Source of the DNA: Massilia sp. METH4
GTDB lineage: Bacteria; Pseudomonadota; Gammaproteobacteria; Burkholderiales; Burkholderiaceae_D
Direction of reading: 5' to 3'
Assembly (NCBI RefSeq): GCF_037094685.1
Contig: NZ_CP146614.1
Location: 6,138,001-6,202,000 of the forward strand
DNA: 64,000 bases
Shown one piece after another: positions 1 to 11,039 of the stretch (position 1 is the stretch's first letter; each line of letters begins with the position of its first letter). The notes below the pieces were generated by a model that saw only the letters and a list, made by a program, of their open reading frames with translations, was not told the origin of the DNA and ran no database searches. Both the position numbers and the translations under genes were made by a program.

Positions 1-2
1 GG

Positions 3-20
3 CGCAGAGCATGCTCTGCG
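3..20. repeat. Perfect 18-bp palindrome downstream of ligA
   Basis: The 18 bases read as CGCAGAGCA followed by its exact reverse complement, with no spacer. It lies about 30 bases past the ligA stop codon on the minus strand and has no T-run beside it. It could be a weak stem at the 3' end of the smc-zipA-ligA transcript or a protein-binding palindrome. Confidence 0.4.
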
Positions 21-52
21 AAACCCCTGCTCCACCACCGGTTTTGGTGCAA

Positions 53-2395
<2,343 letters not shown>

Positions 2396-2408
2396 TTAGT
2401 ACCAGGAA

Positions 2409-3755
2409 TCAGTTGAACAGCCGCAACGCGCGCGTGGAGCCGGCGGGGATATCGGAAGCTTCCATGTCGGCATAGAACTCCTTCACCTGCCCGGCGATCT
2501 CGGCGATCGAGGCGTCGGAGAGCGGCTGGTTGTAGTCGTCGACGATGATCGCGTCTAGCCGCTGCACCAGCGACTTCGCGCAGGCGATCATGGCGCCGAA
2601 GCCGTCGCGCGCCGGCGCCACGCAGGGCACGTCCAGCAGCAGGGTAAGGCGCCCCGTCGTTTCCTCGGCCGGCGACACATTGGTCGACAGCGTGAAGAGC
2701 TGGCCGCCCTCGCCGTCCGCCATCACGAAGCGACCGTCCGGACGCAGGTCGAAGCCCTGCTTTTCCAGCGCGCCGACCAGCGTGGTCACATCCCACGGCG
2801 CGCCGTTGGCGGCCAGGTTCACGCCCAGCTGGGCGTCGTGGTTGGCCACGAAGCGGTGCAGGTTCTTCGCCTCGGCCATCACTTCCATCATGTCGGGAAT
2901 CTGCGGTTCGGCGCCGATCTCGTCGGCCACGGTGCGCAGGCGCGTCACCAGTTCTGAGTATTCGAGTTCGTTCAGGGCCGTGGTGCGGCTGGCCAGCTGC
3001 ACCCCACCCTGCAATTTCGTGTACACGATGCCGTGCTGGATCGGCAGCCAGTCGCCGGAAACGGCCAGGCCCACGTAATGCACCGGCTTGTTGCCGACCA
3101 GGCGCAGCTTCTGCAAGGCCGGCAGCAGCTTCTCACCGCGCATCGGCGCGGCCATCTCCAGCGGCAGCAGGCAATCGATCAGCGGATCGACGAGGGCGGT
3201 GGCCAGCTCGGATGGCGGCACGGCTGCGTCGGCGCTGCGCACCGGAACCGGCGGCTCGACGATCGGCGCGGGTGCCGGGGCAGCAGCCGGCGGGGGCGCC
3301 GGGGCCGGAGCCGCGGAGGGTGCGGGAGCTGCGACCGGCGCCGCGGTGACGGGTTCGGCAGCGGCAACCGGAGCGGCCGCAGGAATGTCCAGCGTGGGCT
3401 CGGCGGGAACCTTCACCTCGGGTTCGGCATGTTGCACGTCGTCTGCGACCACGCTGGGCGCCACGATATCGTCGTGGGGCGGCTTGCCGTAGGCGCCGGA
3501 GCCGGCATCGACCATGGGCACATCGCCCAGCGAGAAGCTGGGTTCCGCCCGCGCCGCGACGCCATCGGCGGCGGCATCGGCCGTGATGTCGAGGCCAGGC
3601 TCGTCGCTGCGGCGCATCAGCACGTCGTCATGCTCGGACGCGAAGGCCCGTTCGACGCTCTTCTTGGCCTTGTGCTCCTGCCACTTGTTGTAGATGAATA
3701 CGCCGGCGACGAATACGCCGGCAGCTGCGATCAAACTGGTCTGGAAATCTGTCAT
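2409..3755 (-). CDS. zipA: Cell division protein ZipA
   Basis: FtsZ-binding membrane anchor of the division ring. The 448-residue protein starts with a short periplasmic end and one membrane segment (about residues 5-22), then a charged stretch with HKAKK. A long Ala/Pro-rich linker (about 90-180) follows. The C-terminal globular ZipA domain covers about residues 190-440, the part that binds the FtsZ C-terminal peptide. Its start codon overlaps the smc stop by four bases (ATGA), so translation is probably coupled to smc. The pairing smc-zipA-ligA is a known betaproteobacterial order. The linker is low-complexity and longer than in enterobacteria. Confidence 0.9.
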   Translation of the reverse strand: MTDFQTSLIAAAGVFVAGVFIYNKWQEHKAKKSVERAFASEHDDVLMRRSDEPGLDITADAAADGVAARAEPSFSLGDVPMVDAGSGAYGKPPHDDIVAPSVVADDVQHAEPEVKVPAEPTLDIPAAAPVAAAEPVTAAPVAAPAPSAAPAPAPPPAAAPAPAPIVEPPVPVRSADAAVPPSELATALVDPLIDCLLPLEMAAPMRGEKLLPALQKLRLVGNKPVHYVGLAVSGDWLPIQHGIVYTKLQGGVQLASRTTALNELEYSELVTRLRTVADEIGAEPQIPDMMEVMAEAKNLHRFVANHDAQLGVNLAANGAPWDVTTLVGALEKQGFDLRPDGRFVMADGEGGQLFTLSTNVSPAEETTGRLTLLLDVPCVAPARDGFGAMIACAKSLVQRLDAIIVDDYNQPLSDASIAEIAGQVKEFYADMEASDIPAGSTRALRLFN

Positions 3756-6700
3756 GCTGCTTGTGCCTCGGTAGCGAAATGGGCGGCGGCTTCGATATCC
3801 ACCGCCACGATGCGCGATACGCCCTGCTCCTGCATCGTCACACCGATCAGTTGAGTGGCCATCTCCATCGCGATCTTGTTGTGCGAGATGAAGAGGAATT
3901 GGGTCTGGTCCGACATGCGTTTCACCATCTTGCAGAAACGTTCCGTGTTTGCGTCGTCCAGCGGCGCGTCGACTTCGTCGAGCAGGCAGAACGGCGCCGG
4001 ATTCAGGCGGAACATGGAGAACACGAGGGCCGTTGCCGTCAGCGCCTTTTCACCGCCGGACAGCAGGTGGATCGTCGCATTCTTCTTGCCCGGCGGCTGG
4101 GCCATCACCTGCACGCCGGAATCGAGGATCTCGTCGCCCGTCATGATCAGTTTAGCCTGCCCGCCACCAAACAGGATCGGGAACAGTTCGGAGAAGTGGC
4201 CGTTCACGCGGTCGAACGTTTCCTGCAACAGGTCGCGCGTTTCCTTGTCGATCTTGGCGATCGCGTCTTCCAGCGTGGCGATCGCTTCCAGCAGGTCGCG
4301 GTTTTGCGCGTCCAGGAAATTCTTGCGCTCGGAAGCCTGCGCCAGCTCGTCGAGGGCGGCCAGGTTGACGGCGCCCAGCGCGGCGATCGCATTGGTCAGC
4401 CGCGTCACTTCGGCTTGCAGGTATTGCGCCTTCATGTCCGGCTGCAGCTTGGCCGAGAGCGTAGCTTCGTCGGCCTGCACCTCGGCCAGCTGCTGGGCGA
4501 ACTGCTCCTGATTCAGGCGCGCGGCCTGCTCCTTCAGCTGGATCTCCGTGATGCGGTCGCGCTGCGGTTGCAGGCTGCGTTCGCCGCTCATGCGCGCTTC
4601 CTCGGCGTGGCGTAACTGCTGCGTGATCTGGTCGAGCTCGTGACGCGCGTCGGCCAGCGCGCGTTCCTGCTGCGTGCGGCGGTCGAGCAAGTCCTGCAAG
4701 CCTTCGTGCGCGGTACCGGCTTCCAGGCCGGCCAGTTCCAGCTCGCCCGCGCGCAGGCTCTCGACCACCTGGGCCGCCTGCGTGCTGGCGGTGGCGATGT
4801 TGCGGCGCAGTTCGTCGATACGATTACGCGCCGACTTCTCGGCGAATTCCGCTTCCTGCGCGCGGCGCTCCAGGTCACGCAGTGCCTCGCGGGCATCAGC
4901 CAGCCGCGCCTCGATGCGCAGGTAGCCCTCCTGCCCTTCCTCGTGCTCGCCCTGCAATTCGGCCAGCGCCATGTCGAGCTGTTCGAATTTCTCTTCCGAT
5001 TCCAGCTTGGCCTGCATCTGCTCCGCTTCCTGCGCGGCGATCTCGGCGAGATCGGTTTCGATCTGCGTGCTGCGCTGGTTGAAGCGCGCCTCGATCTCGG
5101 ACAGCTTCACCACTTCCAGCTGCAAGGCGTGCACGGACGACGTGAGCGACTGGTTTTTCTGCCGCAGCTCGGCGACGACGCGGCCGTGGTTCGTTACCGC
5201 CGCCTCGGCGCGCACGGCGCGGGCGCGCGCTTCCTCGGCCAGCATGGCCTGGGCGCGCAGCTGCTTGCCGATATTGTCGATCTCCTGCTGGCGCCCCAGC
5301 ATGCCTTCCTGCTCGGAGTCGGCGGCATGGAAGCGCACGCTCGACTGCGTCACGATATGGCCCTGGCGCGTGACGAAGGACGCGCCGGCCGGCAGGTGGC
5401 CGCGGTTCGAGAATGCCTGCGCCGTATCCTCGGCCACGAAGACCTGGTGCAGCCAGTCCTGCAGCACACCGCGCAAGCCCGGGTCGTTCAGTTTCAGCAG
5501 GTCGAGCAGCGGCTTGAAGCCCACCGGGGCGGCCGGTGCCGGCGCCGCGGTGAGCGGCGCGAACAGCGCCAGCTTGGCCGGCGGCGCATCGCCGATGAAA
5601 TGCTTGGCCCAGTCGAGGTTCGAGACCTGCAGCGCGCCGGCGCGCTCGCGCAGCACGGATTCCACCGCGGCTTCCCAGCCCGGCTCGATGGCCAGCTGCT
5701 GCCACAGGCGCGGCAACTCGTCCAGCCCATGCTTCTTGAGCCATGGCGTGACCTTGCCCTGGGTTTGCACCCGCTCCTGCAACTGGCGCAGCGCCGTCAG
5801 GCGCGCTTCCAGCTGGGCGCTGGCGGCCGTTTCGCCTTGCACCGCGGCTTGCGCGGCACGGCGCTCCTCTTCCAGGCGCGGCTGCTGTTCCAGCGCCTCG
5901 TCCAGCTGCATGCCGGTTTCTTCCAGCGCCTGCTGCTTTTCCTCGAGCTGGTAGCGCAGGTTTTCCAGGTGCGACGCATCCGGCATCGCCAGGCCATTGC
6001 GCTCCTGCTGCAGCCGCTCGCGCCGCGTGGCCAGGCTGGCGAGGATGTTCGACGCATTGCGCTGGTGCGCCGATTCCAGCTCCAGCTGCTGCTGCATCCC
6101 CATGATGCGGGCGCGCGACTCGGTGGATTTTTCCTGGGCTGCGCGCCATTCGCCTTCGAGCAGCGGCAGCAGCTCGGCCTTCTGTTCGGCCAGCATGCGC
6201 GATTCCTCGACCTTGGCCGCCAGTTCCTCGAGGTTGAAATCCGCCTCCTCCAGCTGGCCGCGGTATTCCTCGGCCTGCTGCTGCCACTGGTCGCGCTGCG
6301 CGGCCAGTGTGCCGAGCTGCTGCTGCAGGCGCGTGCGCGATTCGACCACGAACTTGATCTGCGCTTCCAGGCTGCCGATTTCCGCGTTGGTCTGGTACAG
6401 CGCCCCTTGGGCGGTGTGCAGGCGGTCACCAACGGCGAAGTGCGCCTGGCGCATCTGCTCCAGCGACAGTTCCACATTGCGCAGCCTGGCGGTCTGCTCT
6501 TCGAGATCGGTCTGCGCCTGCAGCATCTCGCCAAACCAGCGCGCTTGCTCGGCCTGTGCCTCGTTGCGCCGCAGCAGCCACAGGAGCTTCTGCTTTTCAT
6601 CCTGTTCCGCCTGCAGCTGGTGGAACCGGGTGGCGATCGCCGCCTGGCCTTCGAGCTTTTCCAGGTTGCCGGAAAGCTCGCGCAGGATGTCTTCCACGCG

Positions 6701-7276
6701 CAGCAGGTTGTCGCGCGTGTCGTGCAGGCGATTCTCCGTCTCGCGGCGGCGCTCCTTGTACTTCGAGACGCCGGCGGCTTCCTCGAGGAACACGCGCAAT
6801 TCCTCGGGCCGCGACTCGATGATGCGGGCGATCATGCCCTGGCCGATGATGGCGTAGGCGCGCGGCCCCAGGCCGGTGCCCAGGAAGATGTCCTGGATAT
6901 CGCGCCGGCGCACCGGCTGGCCGTTGATGTAGTAGGTGGACGTGCCGTCGCGCGTGAGCGTGCGCTTGACGGCGATCTCGGCATACTGGCCCCATTGGCC
7001 GGATGCCTTGCCGTCGTGATTGTCGAACACGAGTTCGACGGACGCGCGGCCGGCAGGCTTGCGATGGGTGGAGCCGTTGAAGATCACATCCTGCATCGAC
7101 TCGCCGCGCAGCTCGGACGCCTTCGATTCGCCCAGCACCCAGCGCACCGCGTCGATGATGTTCGACTTGCCGCAGCCGTTCGGCCCCACCACGCCTACCA
7201 GCTGCCCGGGCACCTGGAAATTGGTGGGATCGACGAACGACTTAAATCCCGACAATTTAATGGATGATAGACGCAC
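3752..7276 (-). CDS. smc: Chromosome segregation protein SMC
   Basis: Structural-maintenance-of-chromosomes ATPase that, with ScpA and ScpB, compacts and segregates DNA. The 1174 residues show the N-terminal Walker A GPNGCGKSN (about 31-39), a long coiled coil, a hinge around residues 510-640, a second coiled coil, then the ABC signature LLSGGEKAL and the Walker B region CLLDEVDAPLD near the C-terminus. The start is GTG at 7276, giving MRLSSIKLSGFKSF, which matches the family N-terminus; no strong Shine-Dalgarno sequence is visible. It is the first gene of the operon with zipA and ligA. Confidence 0.97.
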   Translation of the reverse strand: MRLSSIKLSGFKSFVDPTNFQVPGQLVGVVGPNGCGKSNIIDAVRWVLGESKASELRGESMQDVIFNGSTHRKPAGRASVELVFDNHDGKASGQWGQYAEIAVKRTLTRDGTSTYYINGQPVRRRDIQDIFLGTGLGPRAYAIIGQGMIARIIESRPEELRVFLEEAAGVSKYKERRRETENRLHDTRDNLLRVEDILRELSGNLEKLEGQAAIATRFHQLQAEQDEKQKLLWLLRRNEAQAEQARWFGEMLQAQTDLEEQTARLRNVELSLEQMRQAHFAVGDRLHTAQGALYQTNAEIGSLEAQIKFVVESRTRLQQQLGTLAAQRDQWQQQAEEYRGQLEEADFNLEELAAKVEESRMLAEQKAELLPLLEGEWRAAQEKSTESRARIMGMQQQLELESAHQRNASNILASLATRRERLQQERNGLAMPDASHLENLRYQLEEKQQALEETGMQLDEALEQQPRLEEERRAAQAAVQGETAASAQLEARLTALRQLQERVQTQGKVTPWLKKHGLDELPRLWQQLAIEPGWEAAVESVLRERAGALQVSNLDWAKHFIGDAPPAKLALFAPLTAAPAPAAPVGFKPLLDLLKLNDPGLRGVLQDWLHQVFVAEDTAQAFSNRGHLPAGASFVTRQGHIVTQSSVRFHAADSEQEGMLGRQQEIDNIGKQLRAQAMLAEEARARAVRAEAAVTNHGRVVAELRQKNQSLTSSVHALQLEVVKLSEIEARFNQRSTQIETDLAEIAAQEAEQMQAKLESEEKFEQLDMALAELQGEHEEGQEGYLRIEARLADAREALRDLERRAQEAEFAEKSARNRIDELRRNIATASTQAAQVVESLRAGELELAGLEAGTAHEGLQDLLDRRTQQERALADARHELDQITQQLRHAEEARMSGERSLQPQRDRITEIQLKEQAARLNQEQFAQQLAEVQADEATLSAKLQPDMKAQYLQAEVTRLTNAIAALGAVNLAALDELAQASERKNFLDAQNRDLLEAIATLEDAIAKIDKETRDLLQETFDRVNGHFSELFPILFGGGQAKLIMTGDEILDSGVQVMAQPPGKKNATIHLLSGGEKALTATALVFSMFRLNPAPFCLLDEVDAPLDDANTERFCKMVKRMSDQTQFLFISHNKIAMEMATQLIGVTMQEQGVSRIVAVDIEAAAHFATEAQAA

Positions 7277-7439
7277 GTAGAGGAATGTATCTTGCCCGAC
7301 TGTTGTTCGCCCGGCAGGCTGGTTGCAAAGGTGGTTATCATACCATCGCCCGCCAGGGGGCTGGACAAAATCGCACTATTGCGCTGGCGGCAGCAGGCCA
7401 GGGACAGGAAACCAGCGCCGGCAAGCAGCCGGCGGTTTT

Positions 7440-8084
7440 CTAGCTCTCGCGGTGCGCCTTGTATCGCTTGCCCTCGGGGCCCAGCTTCCACGCACGCTCG
7501 ACCGGATCGGAGCCGGACAGGTACATGGCCACGTCCCGCACCCACCGCTCGGCCGGCATGGGCTTGGTGAACGGCATGACGAGCACCAGCGGCACGCACA
7601 GGGCGGCCAGGGCCCGGGTAAAGCCGGCCGGCTGTTCGCTGCGCGCCGTCATGATGAACGCCGCCGCCACCGCCAGCCCGACGGCGCCGCCCAGCACCAC
7701 TTCCGACAGCGAATGGGCCAGCACCGGCACACGGGAAAGGCTGACCAGCGCCGCGAGCAGGATGCCGGCGGCCAGGGCAACGTGGCGCGTCAGCGACGGA
7801 GCCTTCAGGAACAGCAGATAGAACACGACGGGATACACGGCACACGCGCGCATCGCATGGCCGGACAGGCCGGCGAACTTCCATTCAGGGATGCCGATGC
7901 CCCAGCCATACCAGGCGACCTTGGTCACCACGACGAGCAGCAGGCCGATTCCGAACAGCAGGCACCACGACAGCGACAGGCGCCACGTGCGCCCGGCCAG
8001 CAGCCACACGGCCACAGCCACGCCCAGCGGCCCCGTTACACTCATACTGCCCAGCGCGGAAAGCGCCATCCACAACAACGTCAT
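7440..8084 (-). CDS. PAP2-family membrane phosphatase
   Basis: Membrane phosphatase of the PAP2 superfamily, which removes phosphate from lipid phosphates such as phosphatidic acid or undecaprenyl diphosphate; the substrate cannot be told from sequence. The protein has about six hydrophobic segments and the family motifs in order: a lysine upstream, LSGHAMR, and SRVPVLAHSLSEVVLG. A longer frame opens at 8138, but the ATG at 8084 has an AGGGA Shine-Dalgarno sequence about eight bases upstream and the 8138 start has none, so 8084 is chosen (214 residues). It stands alone on the minus strand behind smc. Confidence 0.8.
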   Translation of the reverse strand: MTLLWMALSALGSMSVTGPLGVAVAVWLLAGRTWRLSLSWCLLFGIGLLLVVVTKVAWYGWGIGIPEWKFAGLSGHAMRACAVYPVVFYLLFLKAPSLTRHVALAAGILLAALVSLSRVPVLAHSLSEVVLGGAVGLAVAAAFIMTARSEQPAGFTRALAALCVPLVLVMPFTKPMPAERWVRDVAMYLSGSDPVERAWKLGPEGKRYKAHRES

Positions 8085-8507
8085 CGATAGGTCCCTTGAT
8101 TGCCTGCACCACGCGGTTATACCATAAGAAATTGCCATCGGGCAATTGCAGCAGCGTTTCGTGGCCAGCTCGGCAGCGTAGAGCCAATATATTAGGTTCT
8201 TCTTAAGCTTGTCGATTTACTCACAAGACAAGCCGGACCTGCGGGGATAACAGACAGCCTCGGGCATCACGTTAGCGCACTCGTCCGCACGTGTGTTCGA
8301 TAGCGTACATAAGTCCTTGTATTGATGAGCTTTATGCTCGCGCTACAAGCGCTAGTCCTACAGGGCCTGACGGCAAACTCCGATATCCGCCCACTGATCA
8401 AAAACGCATCATTTCGCTACCGGAAACGCATCCACCACGCATTCAATGCGGCGGCACACGGAAGCGTCTTCGGTGCACGTTCCCCACTCCATTGAAAGGA
8501 AAGCAAA
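8085..8507. other. Intergenic region between divergent PAP2 and small-protein genes
   Basis: These 423 bases hold no gene I can support. They must carry the promoters of both flanking genes. No consensus sigma70 pair stands out. A 10-base string CTAGTCCTAC at 8352-8361 recurs in reverse complement at 38638-38647 upstream of the Crp/Fnr gene. Confidence 0.5.
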
Positions 8508-8687
8508 ATGGCTTCGAATCAGAAAAGCGGTGGCAACAAGCAAGGTTCTTCATCCGGCAGCTCGAAGCAGTCCGGCAACCAGGGCTCCCGTTCGGGTGGC
8601 ACCCAGGGCGGCACGCCGGAGCAGCACGCCGAAGCCGGCCGCCAGAGCCACAAGAACGATGGCAAGAAGTCGGGCTCGAAAAAGTAA
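8508..8687 (+). CDS. Small Gly/Ser/Lys-rich protein, KGG stress-protein-like
   Basis: A 59-residue, highly hydrophilic, basic protein that starts MASNQKSGGNKQ. It has a strong AAAGGA Shine-Dalgarno sequence and is followed by a good hairpin terminator. The central GGTPEQHAEAGRQSHKND resembles the repeat of KGG/YciG-type stress proteins, in which a short acidic helix leads into A-G-(R/K)-x-(S/G). Only one such unit is present. It is rich in G, S, Q and K and is probably disordered in isolation. Function unknown; a general stress role is inferred from weak similarity only. Confidence 0.7.
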   Translation: MASNQKSGGNKQGSSSGSSKQSGNQGSRSGGTQGGTPEQHAEAGRQSHKNDGKKSGSKK

Positions 8688-8745
8688 TTCCGGAAGTTAT
8701 ACCGTCGTGCGCGACGGGCATCCGCCTGCGGATGCCTCATCATGA

Positions 8746-8783
8746 GAAGAGCTTGGAAAGGTAGCGCCGTTCCAAGCTCTTTT
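8746..8783. terminator. Bidirectional intrinsic terminator
   Basis: A perfect 12-bp stem (AAGAGCTTGGAA at 8747-8758 with its complement at 8770-8781) closes an 11-base loop and has T-rich sequence on the plus side and A-rich sequence on the other. It lies between two convergent genes and should stop both transcripts. A second perfect 8-bp stem (GGCATCCG / CGGATGCC) sits at 8717-8736 without a T-run. Confidence 0.85.
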
Positions 8784-8797
8784 CTCATGCCCGCAAT

Positions 8798-9358
8798 TCA
8801 GATATTGGTGACGCGCTTGCCCTTCGGCGGGCGGAAATCGCGCACTTCGTTGACCAGCCCGACCTTGGCCGCTTCGCGTGCCGTCAGGTGCAGGTCGGCA
8901 TGGGCGTGGACCAGCCAGTGCTCTTCGGAGAGTTGCACGTGCTGGCGCAGGATCGATTCCGTGCGGGCATCGTCGGCCTGCAAGCCTTCGACGATGATGC
9001 GCAGCGCATCGGGCCGCGCCCCGGACGGCGCACTGGCGTGCGACTTGTGCACCATGAAGCGCCCTGTCTCGCTCGCGTAGCGTTCCTGGCCCGACAGGAA
9101 CAGGATCACCGCGATCGACGCCACCGCCCCGCCGTTGTACATGACGATCTTGATCGGCAGGTTCGACAGGTAGTTGTACAGGCACAGGCCATCGCTCACG
9201 TAACCGCCGTTCGATTGCAGCAGGATGTGCGCGGTTTCCACGCCATCTTCCGTCATGTCCGCCACCGCCTCGAACACGCGGTGCACCATATCGCTGTTGA
9301 CGTCGCCCGACAACGTAAACCAGGCTGCCCCGTTGAGTTTTTGCTTATCCTCGCTCAT
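8798..9358 (-). CDS. ClpP-like serine protease homologue
   Basis: A 186-residue protein of the ClpP/crotonase fold. It shows the ClpP-type oxyanion and nucleophile region NGGAVASIAV with S81 and the histidine motif MVHKSH with H104. The C-terminal LTAREAAKVGLVNEV aligns with the end of ClpP (SAPEAVEYGLVDSI). By eye, the position of the third catalytic residue, Asp in ClpP, is not aspartate here, so activity is uncertain. It is shorter than and diverged from housekeeping ClpP, is not next to clpX or tig, and stands alone between two terminators. Most likely an accessory ClpP-like hydrolase. Confidence 0.7.
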   Translation of the reverse strand: MSEDKQKLNGAAWFTLSGDVNSDMVHRVFEAVADMTEDGVETAHILLQSNGGYVSDGLCLYNYLSNLPIKIVMYNGGAVASIAVILFLSGQERYASETGRFMVHKSHASAPSGARPDALRIIVEGLQADDARTESILRQHVQLSEEHWLVHAHADLHLTAREAAKVGLVNEVRDFRPPKGKRVTNI

Positions 9359-9492
9359 GGTTTTTCTTACCCCTAAAAAACGGTGTGGCTTATTCTAGCG
9401 CACGCCCTGTTTTGGGGACGCACGACCGGGTGGCAGGGGTGTTGTTGGGGATTGCCCTCGATCAAGGGAACCTGATGCATGGCAAAGTCACC

Positions 9493-10290
9493 CTAGCGCG
9501 CGGACTCATGCCACCTGCGCAACAATACTGCCCCTACCCCACTCGCCGCGGCAAACAGCGCAAAGCCCAGCATCGTCGCGGCAATCACCTCGGCAAACAG
9601 CAAGGCCGTATCCATCCGCCCTTGGGCGAACACGATCTGCACACCCAGCCCGCCGCCGGAGTTCCCCGCACCGATGATGAATTCGCCCACGATGGCGCCG
9701 ATCACCGACAGGCCTGCGGAAATTCGCAGTCCGGCCAGCGTATGCGGCAGCGCGGCGGGCAGCCGCAGGCGGATGAAAGTGCGCCAGCGGCCAGCGCGGT
9801 GCAGGGCGAACAGCTCGAGAAGTTGTTGCGGTGTGGAGCGCAAGCCCAGCAAGGTGTTGTTCACGATCGGGAACAGCGCCATGATCAGCGCGATCAGCAC
9901 CACCGACCGCTCGTTGTAGCCGCTCCACAGCACGATCAGGGGCGCGACGGCGACCACGGGCACGGTTTGCAGCAGCACCGCGTACGGATACAGGCAGCGC
10001 TCCAGCAGGCGCGCCTGGCTCATGGCGGCCGCCAGGGCGATGCCCAGCACCGCTGCCGAGGCATAGCCGAGCACCGCCTCGCGCAGTGTGGTCAGGGCGG
10101 AGGCGGCCAGCAGCCCGGCATTGCCGGCGGTGGCCGATGCGACCTCCAGCGGCGACGGCAAGAGATAGCCCTTGCCCTGGTAGACCGTCAGGCAAAGTGC
10201 CTGCCAGGCGGCGATCGCCAGCAAGGCCAGCGCCGGTGCGGGAACTGCCTGCGCGGCGAACCGGTAAAAGGAAAGAGAACGTTCAGCCAT
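9493..10290 (-). CDS. ABC transporter permease, SsuC/TauC/ThiX type
   Basis: Integral membrane subunit of an importer for small organic sulphur compounds, pyrimidine precursors or similar ligands. The 265 residues contain about six hydrophobic helices and the permease cytoplasmic loop (EFIIGAGNSGGGLG region near residue 205) that docks to the ATPase. Its ATG overlaps the ATPase stop codon by one base, so the two are translationally coupled. It is the last gene of the porin-sulfotransferase-ABC unit on the minus strand. Confidence 0.85.
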   Translation of the reverse strand: MAERSLSFYRFAAQAVPAPALALLAIAAWQALCLTVYQGKGYLLPSPLEVASATAGNAGLLAASALTTLREAVLGYASAAVLGIALAAAMSQARLLERCLYPYAVLLQTVPVVAVAPLIVLWSGYNERSVVLIALIMALFPIVNNTLLGLRSTPQQLLELFALHRAGRWRTFIRLRLPAALPHTLAGLRISAGLSVIGAIVGEFIIGAGNSGGGLGVQIVFAQGRMDTALLFAEVIAATMLGFALFAAASGVGAVLLRRWHESAR

Positions 10291-11039
10291 CAGGACCTCA
10301 ATATGGTGGATGCACGCAGCGTGGCGCTGACCTGGCCCGCCAGTGCCGCGAACGCGGGGCTGGCGCGCAGTTCTGGCGCGCGCGGGAAGGGAAACGGCAC
10401 ATCGAAGACCTGCACGACACGCCCAGGACGCGGTGCCATCACCACCACCCGTTGGGACAGGAACAGGGCTTCGTGCACATTATGCGTGACGAGCACGCCA
10501 GTGAAACCCGCGTCCTGCCACAGCTGCGACAGCTGTTCCTGCAGCAGGTCGCGGGTAAGCTCGTCGACGGCCGCCAGCGGCTCGTCCAGCAACAGCAGGT
10601 CGGGCCGCAGCGCGAGCGCGCGGGCCAGCGACAGCCGCATCCGCATGCCGCCCGACAGTTCATGCGGGTAGGCATGGCCAAAGCCAGCCAGCCCCACTTG
10701 CGTCAGCACTTCGGCGGCGCGAGCCCGGCGTGCCGCCGGCGTCCAATCCTCCAGCTCCATCAGCAACTGCGCATTGCCGTCGACCGTACGCCACGGCAGC
10801 AGCGCCGGTTCCTGGAACACGAAGGCCGGGGTGCCGCCGCCGCGCCGGCACCCGCCCGTGCTCGGTGCGACCAGGCCGGCGATGATCCTGAGCAGCGTGG
10901 ACTTGCCGCAGCCGGACTGACCGACCAGGGACGTGAATGAGCCTGCCGGCAGCGCCAGGTCGACCGCGTCCAGTGCCTGCAAGCCATTGTCGTAACGCTT
11001 CGTCACTCCCTCCAGCGTCACCCCTGCTCTTTCGCTCAT
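10290..11039 (-). CDS. ABC transporter ATP-binding protein, SsuB/TauB type
   Basis: Nucleotide-binding subunit driving the neighbouring permease. Motifs are Walker A GQSGCGKST, Q-loop FVFQEPALLPW, signature ELSGGMRMR, Walker B LLLLDEPLAAVD and the switch histidine in VTHNVHEA. A frame opens at 11048, but the ATG at 11039 overlaps the stop of the upstream binding-protein gene as ATGA and is the better start (249 residues). The QEPALLPW string is typical of the taurine/sulphonate/nitrate importer family. Confidence 0.88.
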   Translation of the reverse strand: MSERAGVTLEGVTKRYDNGLQALDAVDLALPAGSFTSLVGQSGCGKSTLLRIIAGLVAPSTGGCRRGGGTPAFVFQEPALLPWRTVDGNAQLLMELEDWTPAARRARAAEVLTQVGLAGFGHAYPHELSGGMRMRLSLARALALRPDLLLLDEPLAAVDELTRDLLQEQLSQLWQDAGFTGVLVTHNVHEALFLSQRVVVMAPRPGRVVQVFDVPFPFPRAPELRASPAFAALAGQVSATLRASTILRS

